This document shows, one piece after another, positions 44,925 through 52,145 of a DNA stretch of 64,000 nucleotides; within the stretch, counting starts at the first letter, position 1; every line of letters starts with the position of its first letter. The translations under genes were made by a program, and so were the position numbers. Under the pieces are notes generated by a model that saw only the letters and a list, made by a program, of their open reading frames with translations, had not been told where the DNA came from and did no database searches. The stretch is from Arthrobacter rhombi (GTDB lineage Bacteria; Actinomycetota; Actinomycetes; Actinomycetales; Micrococcaceae): assembly GCF_900163545.1 (NCBI RefSeq), contig NZ_FUHW01000038.1:62001-126000 (forward strand), written 5' to 3'.

Positions 44925-45091
44925 CCACTGCCGGAGATGTCGTTGTCCTCGTAGACCCCTGCTGGAGTCCATCCTCTAGCCTTGATGAGCGCCTCGGCGT
45001 CCTCCCTGTGGCGGTCCACACCCAGGCGACGGTTCTCGCGATCCTGAGAGATCCGCAGGTAGACGGCGGCCCGCCGAGGCTCAGCACTCAT
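44925..45091 (-). pseudogene. Stub of a serine recombinase/integrase (resolvase domain start only)
   Basis: From ATG 45091 the frame encodes RRAAVYLRISQDRENRRLGV, DRHREDAEALIKARGWTPAG and VYEDNDISGSG, the first strand, catalytic-serine loop (RISQD) and following helix of a resolvase-type recombinase. About 55 residues on, the similarity ends and unrelated GC-rich sequence follows. The start codon is 38 bp from the ychF-tail repeat at 45130-45156, the expected position for an integrase beside its attachment site. A large serine recombinase would need about 400 further residues, so it is inactive. The remaining stretch 44762-44924 has no recognisable gene. Confidence 0.72.
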
Positions 45092-45129
45092 GGAGTCAAT
45101 CTACGTCAAAGGTTATTCGGCTACCGAAC

Positions 45130-45156
45130 GTGGTCGACTTCCGGTTTAACGTCTAG
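45130..45156 (+). repeat. ychF-tail repeat A (candidate att site)
   Basis: GTG GTC GAC TTC CGG TTT followed by AAC GTC TAG encodes Val-Val-Asp-Phe-Arg-Phe-Asn-Val-stop, the consensus C-terminus of YchF, with no ychF gene in front. It lies between the serine recombinase stub and the HigB gene. Confidence 0.72.
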
Positions 45157-45189
45157 CGTTATTGACGCGACGCGTTATACACTGGACGT

Positions 45190-45471
45190 GTGATCAGGTC
45201 GTTCGGTAGCAAGGACACTGAGCGAATCTGGCACGAGCAGTTCGTCAAGGGCGTTGACCGCCGCGTGCAGCGGGCGACTCTGCGGAAGCTCGAGCTGATC
45301 CACGCCGCGAAGGACGTGGAGGATCTCCGGATCCCGCCGGGGAACCGCCTGGAGCGGCTCGTCGGTGATCGTCGAGGGCAGCACAGCATCCGCGCCAACG
45401 CGCAATGGCGTCTCTGCTTCGTCTGGAGAGAGGGAGGTGCGGATGATGTCGAACTCGTCGACTACCACTGA
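45190..45471 (+). CDS. higB: HigB-type toxin (RelE/ParE superfamily)
   Basis: A 93-aa protein of the HigB/plasmid-maintenance killer family: SFGSKDTERIWHEQFVKGVD, LRKLELIHAAKDVEDLRIPP and HSIRANAQWRLCFVW are the typical blocks. Such toxins are ribosome-dependent mRNA endonucleases. The toxin precedes the antitoxin, the HigBA order. GTG 45190 starts 33 bp after repeat A. The end overlaps higA by 29 bp. Confidence 0.9.
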   Translation: MIRSFGSKDTERIWHEQFVKGVDRRVQRATLRKLELIHAAKDVEDLRIPPGNRLERLVGDRRGQHSIRANAQWRLCFVWREGGADDVELVDYH

Positions 45472-45766
45472 GAACGAGATGATCGAGCCGATCCACCCTG
45501 GGGAGATCCTCATGGAGGACTTCATCGAGGGCTTCGGGATCACACAGAACAAGCTCGCCGTGTCCATCGGTGTGCCGCCACGCCGGATCAACGAGATCGT
45601 GCACGGCAAGCGTCGCATCACGGCAGATACGGCGATCCGGCTCGCACGGTACTTCGGGACGTCCGAGGAGCTCTGGATGAGTCTGCAGTCCAACTACGAG
45701 CTGCGGCTCGAGCGGCGGGCGCTGCGAGACAAGGTTGCCGCGATCACGCCGCTGGCGGTCGCGTGA
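45443..45766 (+). CDS. higA: HigA-type antitoxin (XRE HTH)
   Basis: A 107-aa antitoxin with the HigA signature IEPIHPGEILMEDFIEGFGI and a helix-turn-helix TQNKLAVSIGVPPRRINEIV followed by HGKRRITADTAIRLARYFGT. It should bind HigB and its own promoter. ATG 45443 (or 45446) inside higB gives translational coupling; its stop overlaps the kinase start (GTGA). Confidence 0.92.
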   Translation: MMSNSSTTTENEMIEPIHPGEILMEDFIEGFGITQNKLAVSIGVPPRRINEIVHGKRRITADTAIRLARYFGTSEELWMSLQSNYELRLERRALRDKVAAITPLAVA

Positions 45767-46284
45767 CCGGTCGCCTCCTCGTGCTCTCCGGCCTCCCCGG
45801 GGTTGGAAAGACGAGCATCGCCGGGGTCGTCGCTGCGCGCACGGGGTCGGTCCACCTGTCCGTCGACGAGGTGGAAGAGTCGATCCTTGCCTGCGGTCTG
45901 CCACCAGGGTGGCAAGTCGGCGTTGCCGCTTATGAGGCAACGCGTGCGATGGCAGAACAGAATCTGCGGCTCGGTCACGATGTCGTTGTCGATGCTGTCA
46001 ACGACAGTGAAGAGGCTCGGCAGACCTGGCGCACTGCGGCCTCGCGAACAGGTTCACATGTCGACTTCGTGTACCTCGGGATCTCCGATGTGCATGAGCA
46101 CGAGCGGCGGCTCAGCGGCAGAGATCGCGGTCTCGCCCATGTCGGCGAGCCGTCTTGGTCGGACGTGCAGCGCCGGCGCGCTGACTATGCGGCGTGGTCT
46201 GATGCAGTCTTGGAGTTCGACACGACATCGCAGTCTGCGGACGAGGTTGCAGCCGCGATCACCGCGTGCCTCGACTCGACATGA
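45763..46284 (+). CDS. Small P-loop kinase (AAA/zeta-like), third gene of the HigBA operon
   Basis: A 173-aa protein. Walker A is VLSGLPGVGKTSIAGVVAAR (residues 7-26) and DVVVDAVNDSEEARQTWR is the Walker-B-like acidic strand. A lid region has ERRLSGRDRGLAHVGEPSWS. The family includes nucleoside, gluconate and chloramphenicol kinases and is distantly like zeta toxins. It begins 4 bp inside higA, so the three are one transcript. Whether it belongs to the toxin-antitoxin function or is a passenger is unknown. Repeat B starts 39 bp after the stop. Confidence 0.8.
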   Translation: MTGRLLVLSGLPGVGKTSIAGVVAARTGSVHLSVDEVEESILACGLPPGWQVGVAAYEATRAMAEQNLRLGHDVVVDAVNDSEEARQTWRTAASRTGSHVDFVYLGISDVHEHERRLSGRDRGLAHVGEPSWSDVQRRRADYAAWSDAVLEFDTTSQSADEVAAAITACLDST

Positions 46285-46323
46285 GACGACGTCGTCGCTG
46301 ATGGTTCTCCGTGCCGGAACTCG

Positions 46324-46347
46324 GTCGACTTCCGCTTCAACGTCTAG
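46324..46347 (+). repeat. ychF-tail repeat B (candidate att site)
   Basis: GTC GAC TTC CGC TTC AAC GTC TAG encodes Val-Asp-Phe-Arg-Phe-Asn-Val-stop. It is preceded by CCGGAACTCG, similar to the bases before repeats A and D. It separates the HigBA-kinase module from the SCO1664 module. Confidence 0.72.
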
Positions 46348-46483
46348 GTTCCGGTCTGCCTGAAACCTATGTTCTTGACGGCGGCCCCCTGCTTATTGCC
46401 ACCCGTGTCACGACGAAATAATGCCGTGCTCATTGTGGGGCCTCACTTCCGGGGGACTCAGCTTGCGGAGCCAGTGGGGCGCC

Positions 46484-47251
46484 TTAGAAAAGGGGCCAAG
46501 GCACCGCAGACATCTCACCGCGTGGGGCCGGAAACCTGCCCTCTGAGAGCAGCTGTGTGCAACGTGTAGCGAGAGATGCGAGTTCCTCGACGCTGAGCAA
46601 GTCCGCCAGTTCTTGGCCCAGCCCGCCCTGAAGCCCCTCGCTGACGCAACCTATGCCGTCGCGTTCATCGTCGGTGAGGGCTTCTCCCAGCCACCCCCAC
46701 AGCACCGTCCGCAGTTTGTGGTCGCTGTGGAAGGTGAGCCCATGGTCCACACCGTGTCGACGACCGCCAGCCATCGCAAGAATGTGGTCCCCTTTGCGGT
46801 CGGCATTGTTGACGATGATGTCGAATACCGCCATGCGCCTCAGCGCCGGCGAGTCTTCGTGAACGAGCGCGACCTTCCGTCCGTTTTCATCGCGCCCCTC
46901 AAGAACGTGTTTCCAGCCTGTCTCGGGAACCTCGTCCGTGGTGACCAGGTCGACAGCGTTTTGGGATCGGTCCCGCTCCTGCCAGAGCTGCACCATTCCT
47001 TCGCCCATCGGCCCATCGCGCAGCCAAGTGCGCGGCACGATGTCCCCGCCGAGAGCCTGCGAGACCAGATATGCGGCCACTTCCCGATGAGCCAAGAGCC
47101 CCTGCGGAAAATCCCAGAGCGGAGTTTCTCCAGCTATCGGCTTATAGACAACCACCACATCGCCGATGGTGCCGAGGAACGTAGCGTTGGACGCCGTCGT
47201 GATGCGACCGGTGAGAGTCAGCTCGGCTGTCGCGAGGTCCGGCGTCGCCAT
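46484..47251 (-). CDS. SCO1664 family protein
   Basis: A 255-aa protein of the actinobacterial SCO1664 family, which has a kinase-like fold related to PI3/4 kinases. Visible blocks are VVVYKPIAGETPLWDFPQGL, REVAAYLVSQALGGDIVPRT, MAVFDIIVNNADRKGDHILA (with the catalytic-loop-like Asn-Asn-Ala-Asp-Arg-Lys) and GVDHGLTFHSDHKLRTVLWG. It overlaps the DUF3090 stop as TGATG. These families usually sit next to the mycothiol gene mshC; mshC is not present here. Function unknown. Confidence 0.88.
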   Translation of the reverse strand: MATPDLATAELTLTGRITTASNATFLGTIGDVVVVYKPIAGETPLWDFPQGLLAHREVAAYLVSQALGGDIVPRTWLRDGPMGEGMVQLWQERDRSQNAVDLVTTDEVPETGWKHVLEGRDENGRKVALVHEDSPALRRMAVFDIIVNNADRKGDHILAMAGGRRHGVDHGLTFHSDHKLRTVLWGWLGEALTDDERDGIGCVSEGLQGGLGQELADLLSVEELASLATRCTQLLSEGRFPAPRGEMSAVPWPLF

Positions 47252-47799
47252 CAGACCTCGGGAGTGGGACAGCTGTGCCCGTCAGCGTCTACGGGATAAC
47301 CACAGAACGGGCATATCGGACGACCAGCCCCCACGATCTCGCGGGTGCGCTTGGTGAACGCGCGGGCGGTGCCGACCGGCATTCGCACCCGAAGCATTTC
47401 CGGGTCGTCAGTGTCATCCTCGACAAGCCATTCACCGTTGCCATCAGCATCAGTGATGGGGTAAGCCTCCATGACGATTTGGGCCGTGGTCGGGTCCCAA
47501 CCTAAGCCCACAGCTCCGGTACGAAACTGCTCCTGGACGGCCTCGAGCTGGTCATTGTCGACTAATTCAACGGGAGTGTTCGTGGGAACACTGAAGGGGT
47601 TGCCCTCGATGGTGATGAGCTGGTCGAGAATTTCGTCGATCTTCTCCGCGAGCAGAGCAGACTGCTGCTTCTCGAGGGCGATGCTGACGATCTGCGCTCC
47701 CGCGCGCACCTGCAGGTAGAAAGTACGCGCCCCCGGAAGGCCAAGGGTGCCAACGACGACCCGATCGGGCCAGTCGAACTCGTGAACACGTGTAGCCAT
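47251..47799 (-). CDS. DUF3090 family protein
   Basis: A 182-aa protein with the DUF3090 opening VHEFDWPDRVVVGTLGLPGA, RTFYLQVRAGAQIVSIALEK and a C-terminal zinc-knuckle-like segment RPICPFCGYPVDADGHSCPT, where four Cys/His positions could bind a metal. It is the middle gene of the phosphatase-DUF3090-SCO1664 operon. The family is known only by co-occurrence with mycothiol genes. Confidence 0.9.
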   Translation of the reverse strand: MATRVHEFDWPDRVVVGTLGLPGARTFYLQVRAGAQIVSIALEKQQSALLAEKIDEILDQLITIEGNPFSVPTNTPVELVDNDQLEAVQEQFRTGAVGLGWDPTTAQIVMEAYPITDADGNGEWLVEDDTDDPEMLRVRMPVGTARAFTKRTREIVGAGRPICPFCGYPVDADGHSCPTPEV

Positions 47800-47823
47800 G
47801 TCAGTATTCTAGGCGCATGTGGT

Positions 47824-48516
47824 TCATGGCGCCTTTTGTCCTGCACCGCCGCCCACCGGGGCATCGCCAGAAAGAGTGGTGGTAGTCAGCCACGATAGAT
47901 CGCCCGCGTGGGTATTGGTCGCGTAGACGTTCGGCCGACTCGTCCCGTAGTGCACGATCGATACAGAGGCGGGGCCGACGTTAATACGCTGGAACAGGTC
48001 AAGGTGCATGCCAAGCGCATCGGCAAGGATTGACTTGATGATGTCACCGTGGCTGACAGCAACCCATACGGCTTCTGGGCCGTACTCGGCTTCGAATCCT
48101 GCATCATGACGTCGAATTGCTGCCACTGACCGGGCCTGCATCTCTGCCATTGATTCGCCGTCGGGGAAGACGACGGCGGACGGTTGGGTCTGTACCAACG
48201 GCCACAAATCCTCGGTCGCTAGATCGCTGAGTGCACGGCCCTGCCATTGGCCATAATCGCACTCTGTCAGGGCCGGATCGACCAATGTCTTCAGCGCGCC
48301 CGTCTGGCGCTCGAGGATGTACGCGGCTGTCTGCTGACAACGCTCAAGTGGGCTCGATACCACCCCGGCTATAGGCACGGGCGCGATCCGGTCCCCGGTC
48401 AGAGCGGCCTGGTCACGCCCGACCGAGTCCAGGCTGACACCGGCGGCTCGGCCGGCTAGCAGGCCAGTGGCATTAGCTGTGGTGCGGCCGTGCCGCACGA
48501 GAAGAACTGTCGCCAT
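47824..48516 (-). CDS. Histidine phosphatase, MSMEG_4193 family
   Basis: A 230-aa phosphoglycerate-mutase-fold phosphatase. The phospho-His motif is LLVRHGRTTANATGLLAGRA (RHG near residues 8-10) and the second catalytic His is in VWVAVSHGDIIKSILADALG (near 151). The C-terminal DAPVGGGAGQK extension is common in the family. It is the first gene of the three-gene operon, 25 bp before DUF3090. Substrate unknown. Confidence 0.9.
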   Translation of the reverse strand: MATVLLVRHGRTTANATGLLAGRAAGVSLDSVGRDQAALTGDRIAPVPIAGVVSSPLERCQQTAAYILERQTGALKTLVDPALTECDYGQWQGRALSDLATEDLWPLVQTQPSAVVFPDGESMAEMQARSVAAIRRHDAGFEAEYGPEAVWVAVSHGDIIKSILADALGMHLDLFQRINVGPASVSIVHYGTSRPNVYATNTHAGDLSWLTTTTLSGDAPVGGGAGQKAP

Positions 48517-48628
48517 CCACCCAGCCTAGTCACCCGTTAGATGAGGGGTGTGAACCGGGCGGGGACACGAGTTGACAGTTCATGCGATGGACGGGATGAC
48601 CAGAGGGGGTGGCCCGTGACGTATCGGG

Positions 48629-48652
48629 GTCGACTTCCTCCCTGGCGTCGGG
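48629..48652 (+). repeat. Possible degenerate ychF-tail repeat
   Basis: GTCGACTTCC, then a diverged block, then CGTC: 16 of 24 bases agree with the consensus repeat and the reading is lost. It falls between the phosphatase operon and ytoQ, where a boundary would make sense. Chance similarity is possible. The rest of 48517-48801 has no gene I can support. Confidence 0.3.
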
Positions 48653-48801
48653 CATACATTGGCTGACCTCGTACCGCAGTGGCGAGGAACCCAGGGCTTG
48701 TCATCTTCGGCCGGCCGTTGGAACTTTCCCTCGTTCTGTTGGATGGTTGGCTGAAGGGCCAATTTCAGGTCCATTCGACATTTATGAAGGAGCATCCAAC
48801 C

Positions 48802-49242
48802 ATGACTTTTTCCGTCTATCTTTCCGGTGAGATTCACTCCGACTGGCGTGACGAGATCCAGCGTGGTGCACAGGCTCTCGGGCTCGACGTGGAATTTACC
48901 TCGCCGGTGACCGACCACCCTGCCAGCGACGCCGCGGGTGACCACCTCGGGGAGACCTCCAGCCAGTTCTGGCGTGATCACCAGTCCTCCAAGGTCAACT
49001 CCATTCGTACGCGCACGTTGATTGAACAGAGTGATTTGGTGGTGGTGCGCTTCGGGGATAAGTACAAACAGTGGAATGCAGCCTTCGATGCCGGCTACTG
49101 CGCCGCGCTGGGTAAGCCATACATGACGTTGCACGACGAAGATATCGTCCATCCACTCAAGGAGGTCGACGCCGAAGCCCAGGCTTGGTGCAAGACCACC
49201 GATCAGGTGGTACAGACACTGCAGTACGTACTCAAGGCATAA
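48802..49242 (+). CDS. ytoQ: YtoQ family protein
   Basis: A 146-aa protein beginning MTFSVYLSGEIHSDWRDEIQ, with SPVTDHPASDAAGDHLGE, LIEQSDLVVVRFGDKYKQWN and AFDAGYCAALGKPYMTLHDE. This is the nucleoside-2-deoxyribosyltransferase-like YtoQ family, whose role is unknown. ATG 48802 follows AAGGAG closely enough to act as ribosome-binding site. It ends 28 bp before repeat C. Confidence 0.9.
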   Translation: MTFSVYLSGEIHSDWRDEIQRGAQALGLDVEFTSPVTDHPASDAAGDHLGETSSQFWRDHQSSKVNSIRTRTLIEQSDLVVVRFGDKYKQWNAAFDAGYCAALGKPYMTLHDEDIVHPLKEVDAEAQAWCKTTDQVVQTLQYVLKA

Positions 49243-49270
49243 GCCAGCGGTTGCTTGGTGCGGTAACGCG

Positions 49271-49318
49271 GTCGACTTCCAGCTTCAGCGTATCGCCGCG
49301 TTCCGGTTCAACCTTTGA
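49271..49318 (+). repeat. ychF-tail repeats C1/C2 (degenerate, adjacent)
   Basis: C1 (49271-49293) reads GTCGACTTCC-AGCTTCAGCGT, preserving the front half of the consensus. C2 (49301-49318) reads TTC CGG TTC AAC CTT TGA, encoding Phe-Arg-Phe-Asn-Leu-stop. The two may be separate decayed ychF ends left side by side. They lie between ytoQ and the broken kinase. Confidence 0.55.
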
Positions 49319-49388
49319 AACTGGGCTGGCATCGGACCGTGATGCATGAACTTTGTGCTGCTGTTGCGTGCACGCCGGATCGACCGGG

Positions 49389-49747
49389 TTATTGGAGTGC
49401 TTCGAAGGCGTCGGCCAACGTGGCGATGGACTGACGCCCACAAAGCTCGCTGGTCGCGCCGCTCCGTAGCTGCGCTTCGACGTCCCTCATGTTCTGGCGC
49501 ACCTCATCCTGCTGTGCACTCGTGCGCCGAAACGGGCTGTTCGTCCTCCTGGCGATACGTTCGATGAGAGCCTCGACCTGAGTACTCAGCAGCACCACGT
49601 GGTCGAACCGATCATAGAACCCACTCTGGTTCTCGACTCGTCCCAGATACTTCCCGGCAGCTGCCAGTTGTCCTAGTCCGTAGCACCGGTGAGGTGTCTC
49701 CGAATGGCAAGCGCTGCGAGCAACGTCGACTTCCCGGGCCCGGACAT
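49389..49747 (-). pseudogene. Broken small P-loop kinase (AAA family)
   Basis: From ATG 49747 the frame gives MSGPGKSTLLAALAIRRHLT, a Walker A start, then stops at TAG 49673-49675. In another frame the family continues: LGRVENQSGFYDRFDHVVLL, STQVEALIERIARRTNSPFR and SIATLADAFEALQ, to TAA 49389. The middle third is deleted. Homologous chromosomal kinases are about 180 aa. It is framed by repeats C2 and D. Confidence 0.65.
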
Positions 49748-49805
49748 GCCCGGGGCCTGGACTCGAGGTCTGTAGCCCCCTGGGGCTTCTTCGGGCCGGA
49801 TCCCG

Positions 49806-49829
49806 GACGACTTCCGCTTCAACGTCTAA
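49806..49829 (+). repeat. ychF-tail repeat D (candidate att site, right end)
   Basis: GAC GAC TTC CGC TTC AAC GTC TAA encodes Asp-Asp-Phe-Arg-Phe-Asn-Val-stop and is preceded by CCGGATCCCG, similar to the bases before repeat B. It is the last copy I find, so it may mark the right edge of the island. Confidence 0.65.
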
Positions 49830-50050
49830 TTCGGGGAGGGCAGTCGGATGCATCCTCTGGCCGGCGGTGCGAGCCGTCAGGGCAGATCACCTCGGATGAG
49901 AGGAGTCGGTTTTGAAGATGCGGACGTTGTGGAAAGCACCTTTGAAGCTGCGGTCACAGTGCTGGTGCAGACCTTGCCAGCCGTGCGCTACTGCCCTAAA
50001 AACGGTACATATGCCGAGGGACGACGGCCGTCCTAGAGCCTTGTTGTAGC

Positions 50051-50713
50051 GTGGTCGATGTGGAGAATTCAAGGGCGTTCATTCGGGCACTGGAAGAGCT
50101 GCAGACCACTGAGGCAGTGACGATGGCGGGAAAGCCCGCCGGCTGGTCGACGGCGAGACGATGGTTGTTCTTGGTACTCATCGGGCTCGTGAGTCTGGTC
50201 GGCTTGGGTATGGCCATCGCTTTGGGCGTGGTTCTGCCTGCCGAGAGTCTCCGGGTCACGGGGATGACCATTTTCGGCATCATCTCGGTTTACGCCATGC
50301 TCTTCGGAGGGCTGGCCCTACTGATTACGACGTATCGGCGGCAACTCGAGTTCGCTGATCTTGAACGCGAAGAGGTCAGGCTTGAAGCTCGTGGAATGAC
50401 GCTGCGCGGTATTGGTCCGATTCCCTGGCAGGATTTCGTGCCAGCCAGGAGCATGATGGTGCGCGCCGAACATAGCGGTAATTACACCCTTCGCGCCGTG
50501 ATGCCGTTGACGCAGCCGGGATTCGTCAATGTGAATCAACGGATGCCTCGGCAATTGCGCGGGCGTATCTCACCAGCCGTGGGACCGTTCTGGAACCGCC
50601 GCCACCGCTGGATCTATGTCCCCGGAGTGGAAGGGATGTCAGAGGGAGCGGTGATGGAACTGATCAACACGGCACACTGGATGTTTGGCCAAGCTGTTCA
50701 CGCTCAACCATGA
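50051..50713 (+). CDS. Hypothetical membrane protein
   Basis: A 220-aa protein with two adjacent helices (RWLFLVLIGLVSLVGLGMAI and IFGIISVYAMLFGGLALLIT, near residues 37-56 and 75-94) followed by a 120-residue cytosolic region (LEARGMTLRGIGPIPWQDFV) that looks like a PH-like beta domain. I recognise no named family. GTG 50051 is chosen; GTG 50060 is possible. It stands alone between the island and the broken nuclease. The 220 bp before it (49830-50050) show no gene. Confidence 0.6.
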   Translation: MVDVENSRAFIRALEELQTTEAVTMAGKPAGWSTARRWLFLVLIGLVSLVGLGMAIALGVVLPAESLRVTGMTIFGIISVYAMLFGGLALLITTYRRQLEFADLEREEVRLEARGMTLRGIGPIPWQDFVPARSMMVRAEHSGNYTLRAVMPLTQPGFVNVNQRMPRQLRGRISPAVGPFWNRRHRWIYVPGVEGMSEGAVMELINTAHWMFGQAVHAQP

Positions 50714-50901
50714 GCTGGCAGCGGGTCAACGTAAGGCCGGATCCCGCGCGTTCTTCGGCATGCGTCCTGGTCTGTTCAATAGAGCCGGGTCGATTGCATG
50801 ACGCTGCGATGAGCATAGCCGCGAATTAACAACCTCCGATGACATTCATAGGGAGGATCCGTCACTAGGTGCCATGGGCCGCACGCACCGGAGGAGGCGC
50901 G

Positions 50902-51935
50902 ATGACTAACGATCTCGTGACGGGCATGCTTCCGGTGTTCGGAAGATCCTTGGAGCCAAGATTCAATGTCTTCGACGTGATGCATCACGGATTCCACGAG
51001 AAGCAGATCTCCAATGTGTCCAGGTGGCTTCTGGAACCTGACGGTTCGCACCGCCTCGGTGGCACCTTCATGAAGATCCTCATCGACGAGGTTAATTCTC
51101 AGAAGACCGGTGGAGAACCGCTTCCAGACAGCGGCTACTGGGTCCGGCACGAAGTGAACACCGCGGCGGTGGACGAGCCGGAGGACATTGCCGATCTGGT
51201 GCTCGAGAGCGATGCCACGGTGCTCGTTGTTGAGAACTACTTCACCTCCGATGGCCCTGGCCATAGCTACGATGGATACTTGGCCTACGGCCTACGGCCT
51301 ACGGCCTACGGCCGACGCGACGGGCGTAGAGGCGTTGTCGTGCTCCTCTGCCGCGACGGTGATGAAGCGCTGCAGAGCAAGGCTGGGAGAACGCGCCAGT
51401 CCTCACTTACAGCGTGTTGATCGAGCGGCTTCGCGAAGTTATTGATCATGACACCGCATACCGGCGGCGAAGCCCGGACGCCTATTCGCTCATTGACCAA
51501 ATGCATCAGAGGTTTTCGGTCGGGAGGGGACCCGTGGACGAGCAAGATGTGATCGGTTTCGTCGTCGCGATGTGCGCGACGGGCGAAGCGCGAAGATACC
51601 AGGCGAAACGGCAGGACGTCGCGGCAGAAAAGTTCGCGAACGACCTGGCTGTTCAAGCGCGTGAGCGTTTCGGTGAGAGTCCGCTGCAGCTCAAATTCGG
51701 CCCCTCTGCATGGTTTGCCAATGAGCAGGACCCAAACTGGAGGCAGACGGTACCTGAGGTGTCAGTCGACTACTCACATATTTTTGTCACTCGCGCGCAG
51801 ACCCGTGAAGTTCGGCAGAGCAACGTCATCATCAGTGAGGTGCTCGACGGGCTTGAGAATTCCGATACGAGACGTCATGACGAGATTGTGAGTCTCAGGG
51901 GGAGCGATCAAAATCTGCCTTCCTCGCAGGAGTAA
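50902..51935 (+). pseudogene. Frameshifted PD-(D/E)XK nuclease-like gene
   Basis: The first frame (from ATG 50902 with GGAGGAGG upstream) encodes FNVFDVMHHGFHEKQISNVS, RWLLEPDGSHRLGGTFMKIL and DIADLVLESDATVLVVENYF, the last containing the acidic and E-x-N core of the PD-(D/E)XK_4-type nucleases. It ends prematurely at 51420. Family-like sequence resumes one frame away (SVLIERLREVIDHDTAYRRR ... LKFGPSAWFANEQDPNWRQT) to 51935. One indel between about 51330 and 51390 would restore a single protein of about 345 aa. Such proteins often belong to defence loci. A 7-bp tandem repeat lies in the first half. Confidence 0.68.
51282..51316 (+). repeat. 7-bp tandem repeat inside the nuclease gene
   Basis: Four exact GGCCTAC units (51282-51309) and a fifth variant GGCCGAC. 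Because 7 is not a multiple of 3, each gain or loss of a unit shifts the frame. In the present state the repeat adds about seven extra residues (GLRPTAY) without breaking the frame locally. Confidence 0.85.
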
Positions 51936-52145
51936 TCGATGCCCGGGTGGACTCGGCGGCTACGTCGCAGTTTAGATTCGGGTGCCTGACACTTCCGGGA
52001 TGTCCGGGCGGTTTCCCAGCTCGGGGCCCAGCGTTGTGCCTCGTTCTCGAACTGATACCAAATGTTGCTGGTCGGACATCGGAGAGATTGGTCTACTAGG
52101 AAACCTGGTGTTCCACCGTAGTGAATACACGTTTGGAGCGGAGAA

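Larger units (their letters stand above)
38195..49829. mobile_element. Composite island anchored at the ychF 3' end
   Basis: The region from the last codons of ychF to the repeat at 49806-49829 is divided by same-orientation copies of a ychF-like gene end. Modules between copies are compact: broken CD-NTase plus foreign block plus recombinase stub; HigB-HigA-kinase; SCO1664-DUF3090-phosphatase and ytoQ; broken kinase. Defence and toxin-antitoxin genes, pseudogenes, shifts in base composition and an integrase remnant next to a repeat all fit a mobile island. The right boundary could lie further on, since 50-52.6 kb also looks accessory. Confidence 0.7.

Noticed and set aside
49725..49740. GTCGACTTCCC near 49727 as a further ychF-tail repeat
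   Set aside because: It is the reverse complement of the Walker A codons (Gly-Lys-Ser-Thr) of the broken kinase, and only 10 bases match.
51282..51420. The 7-bp repeat as the direct cause of the nuclease frameshift
   Set aside because: The reading frame directly after the repeat is still family-like (GRRGVVVLLC); the break lies 30-80 bp further on, and an added repeat unit would create a TAG at 51327.
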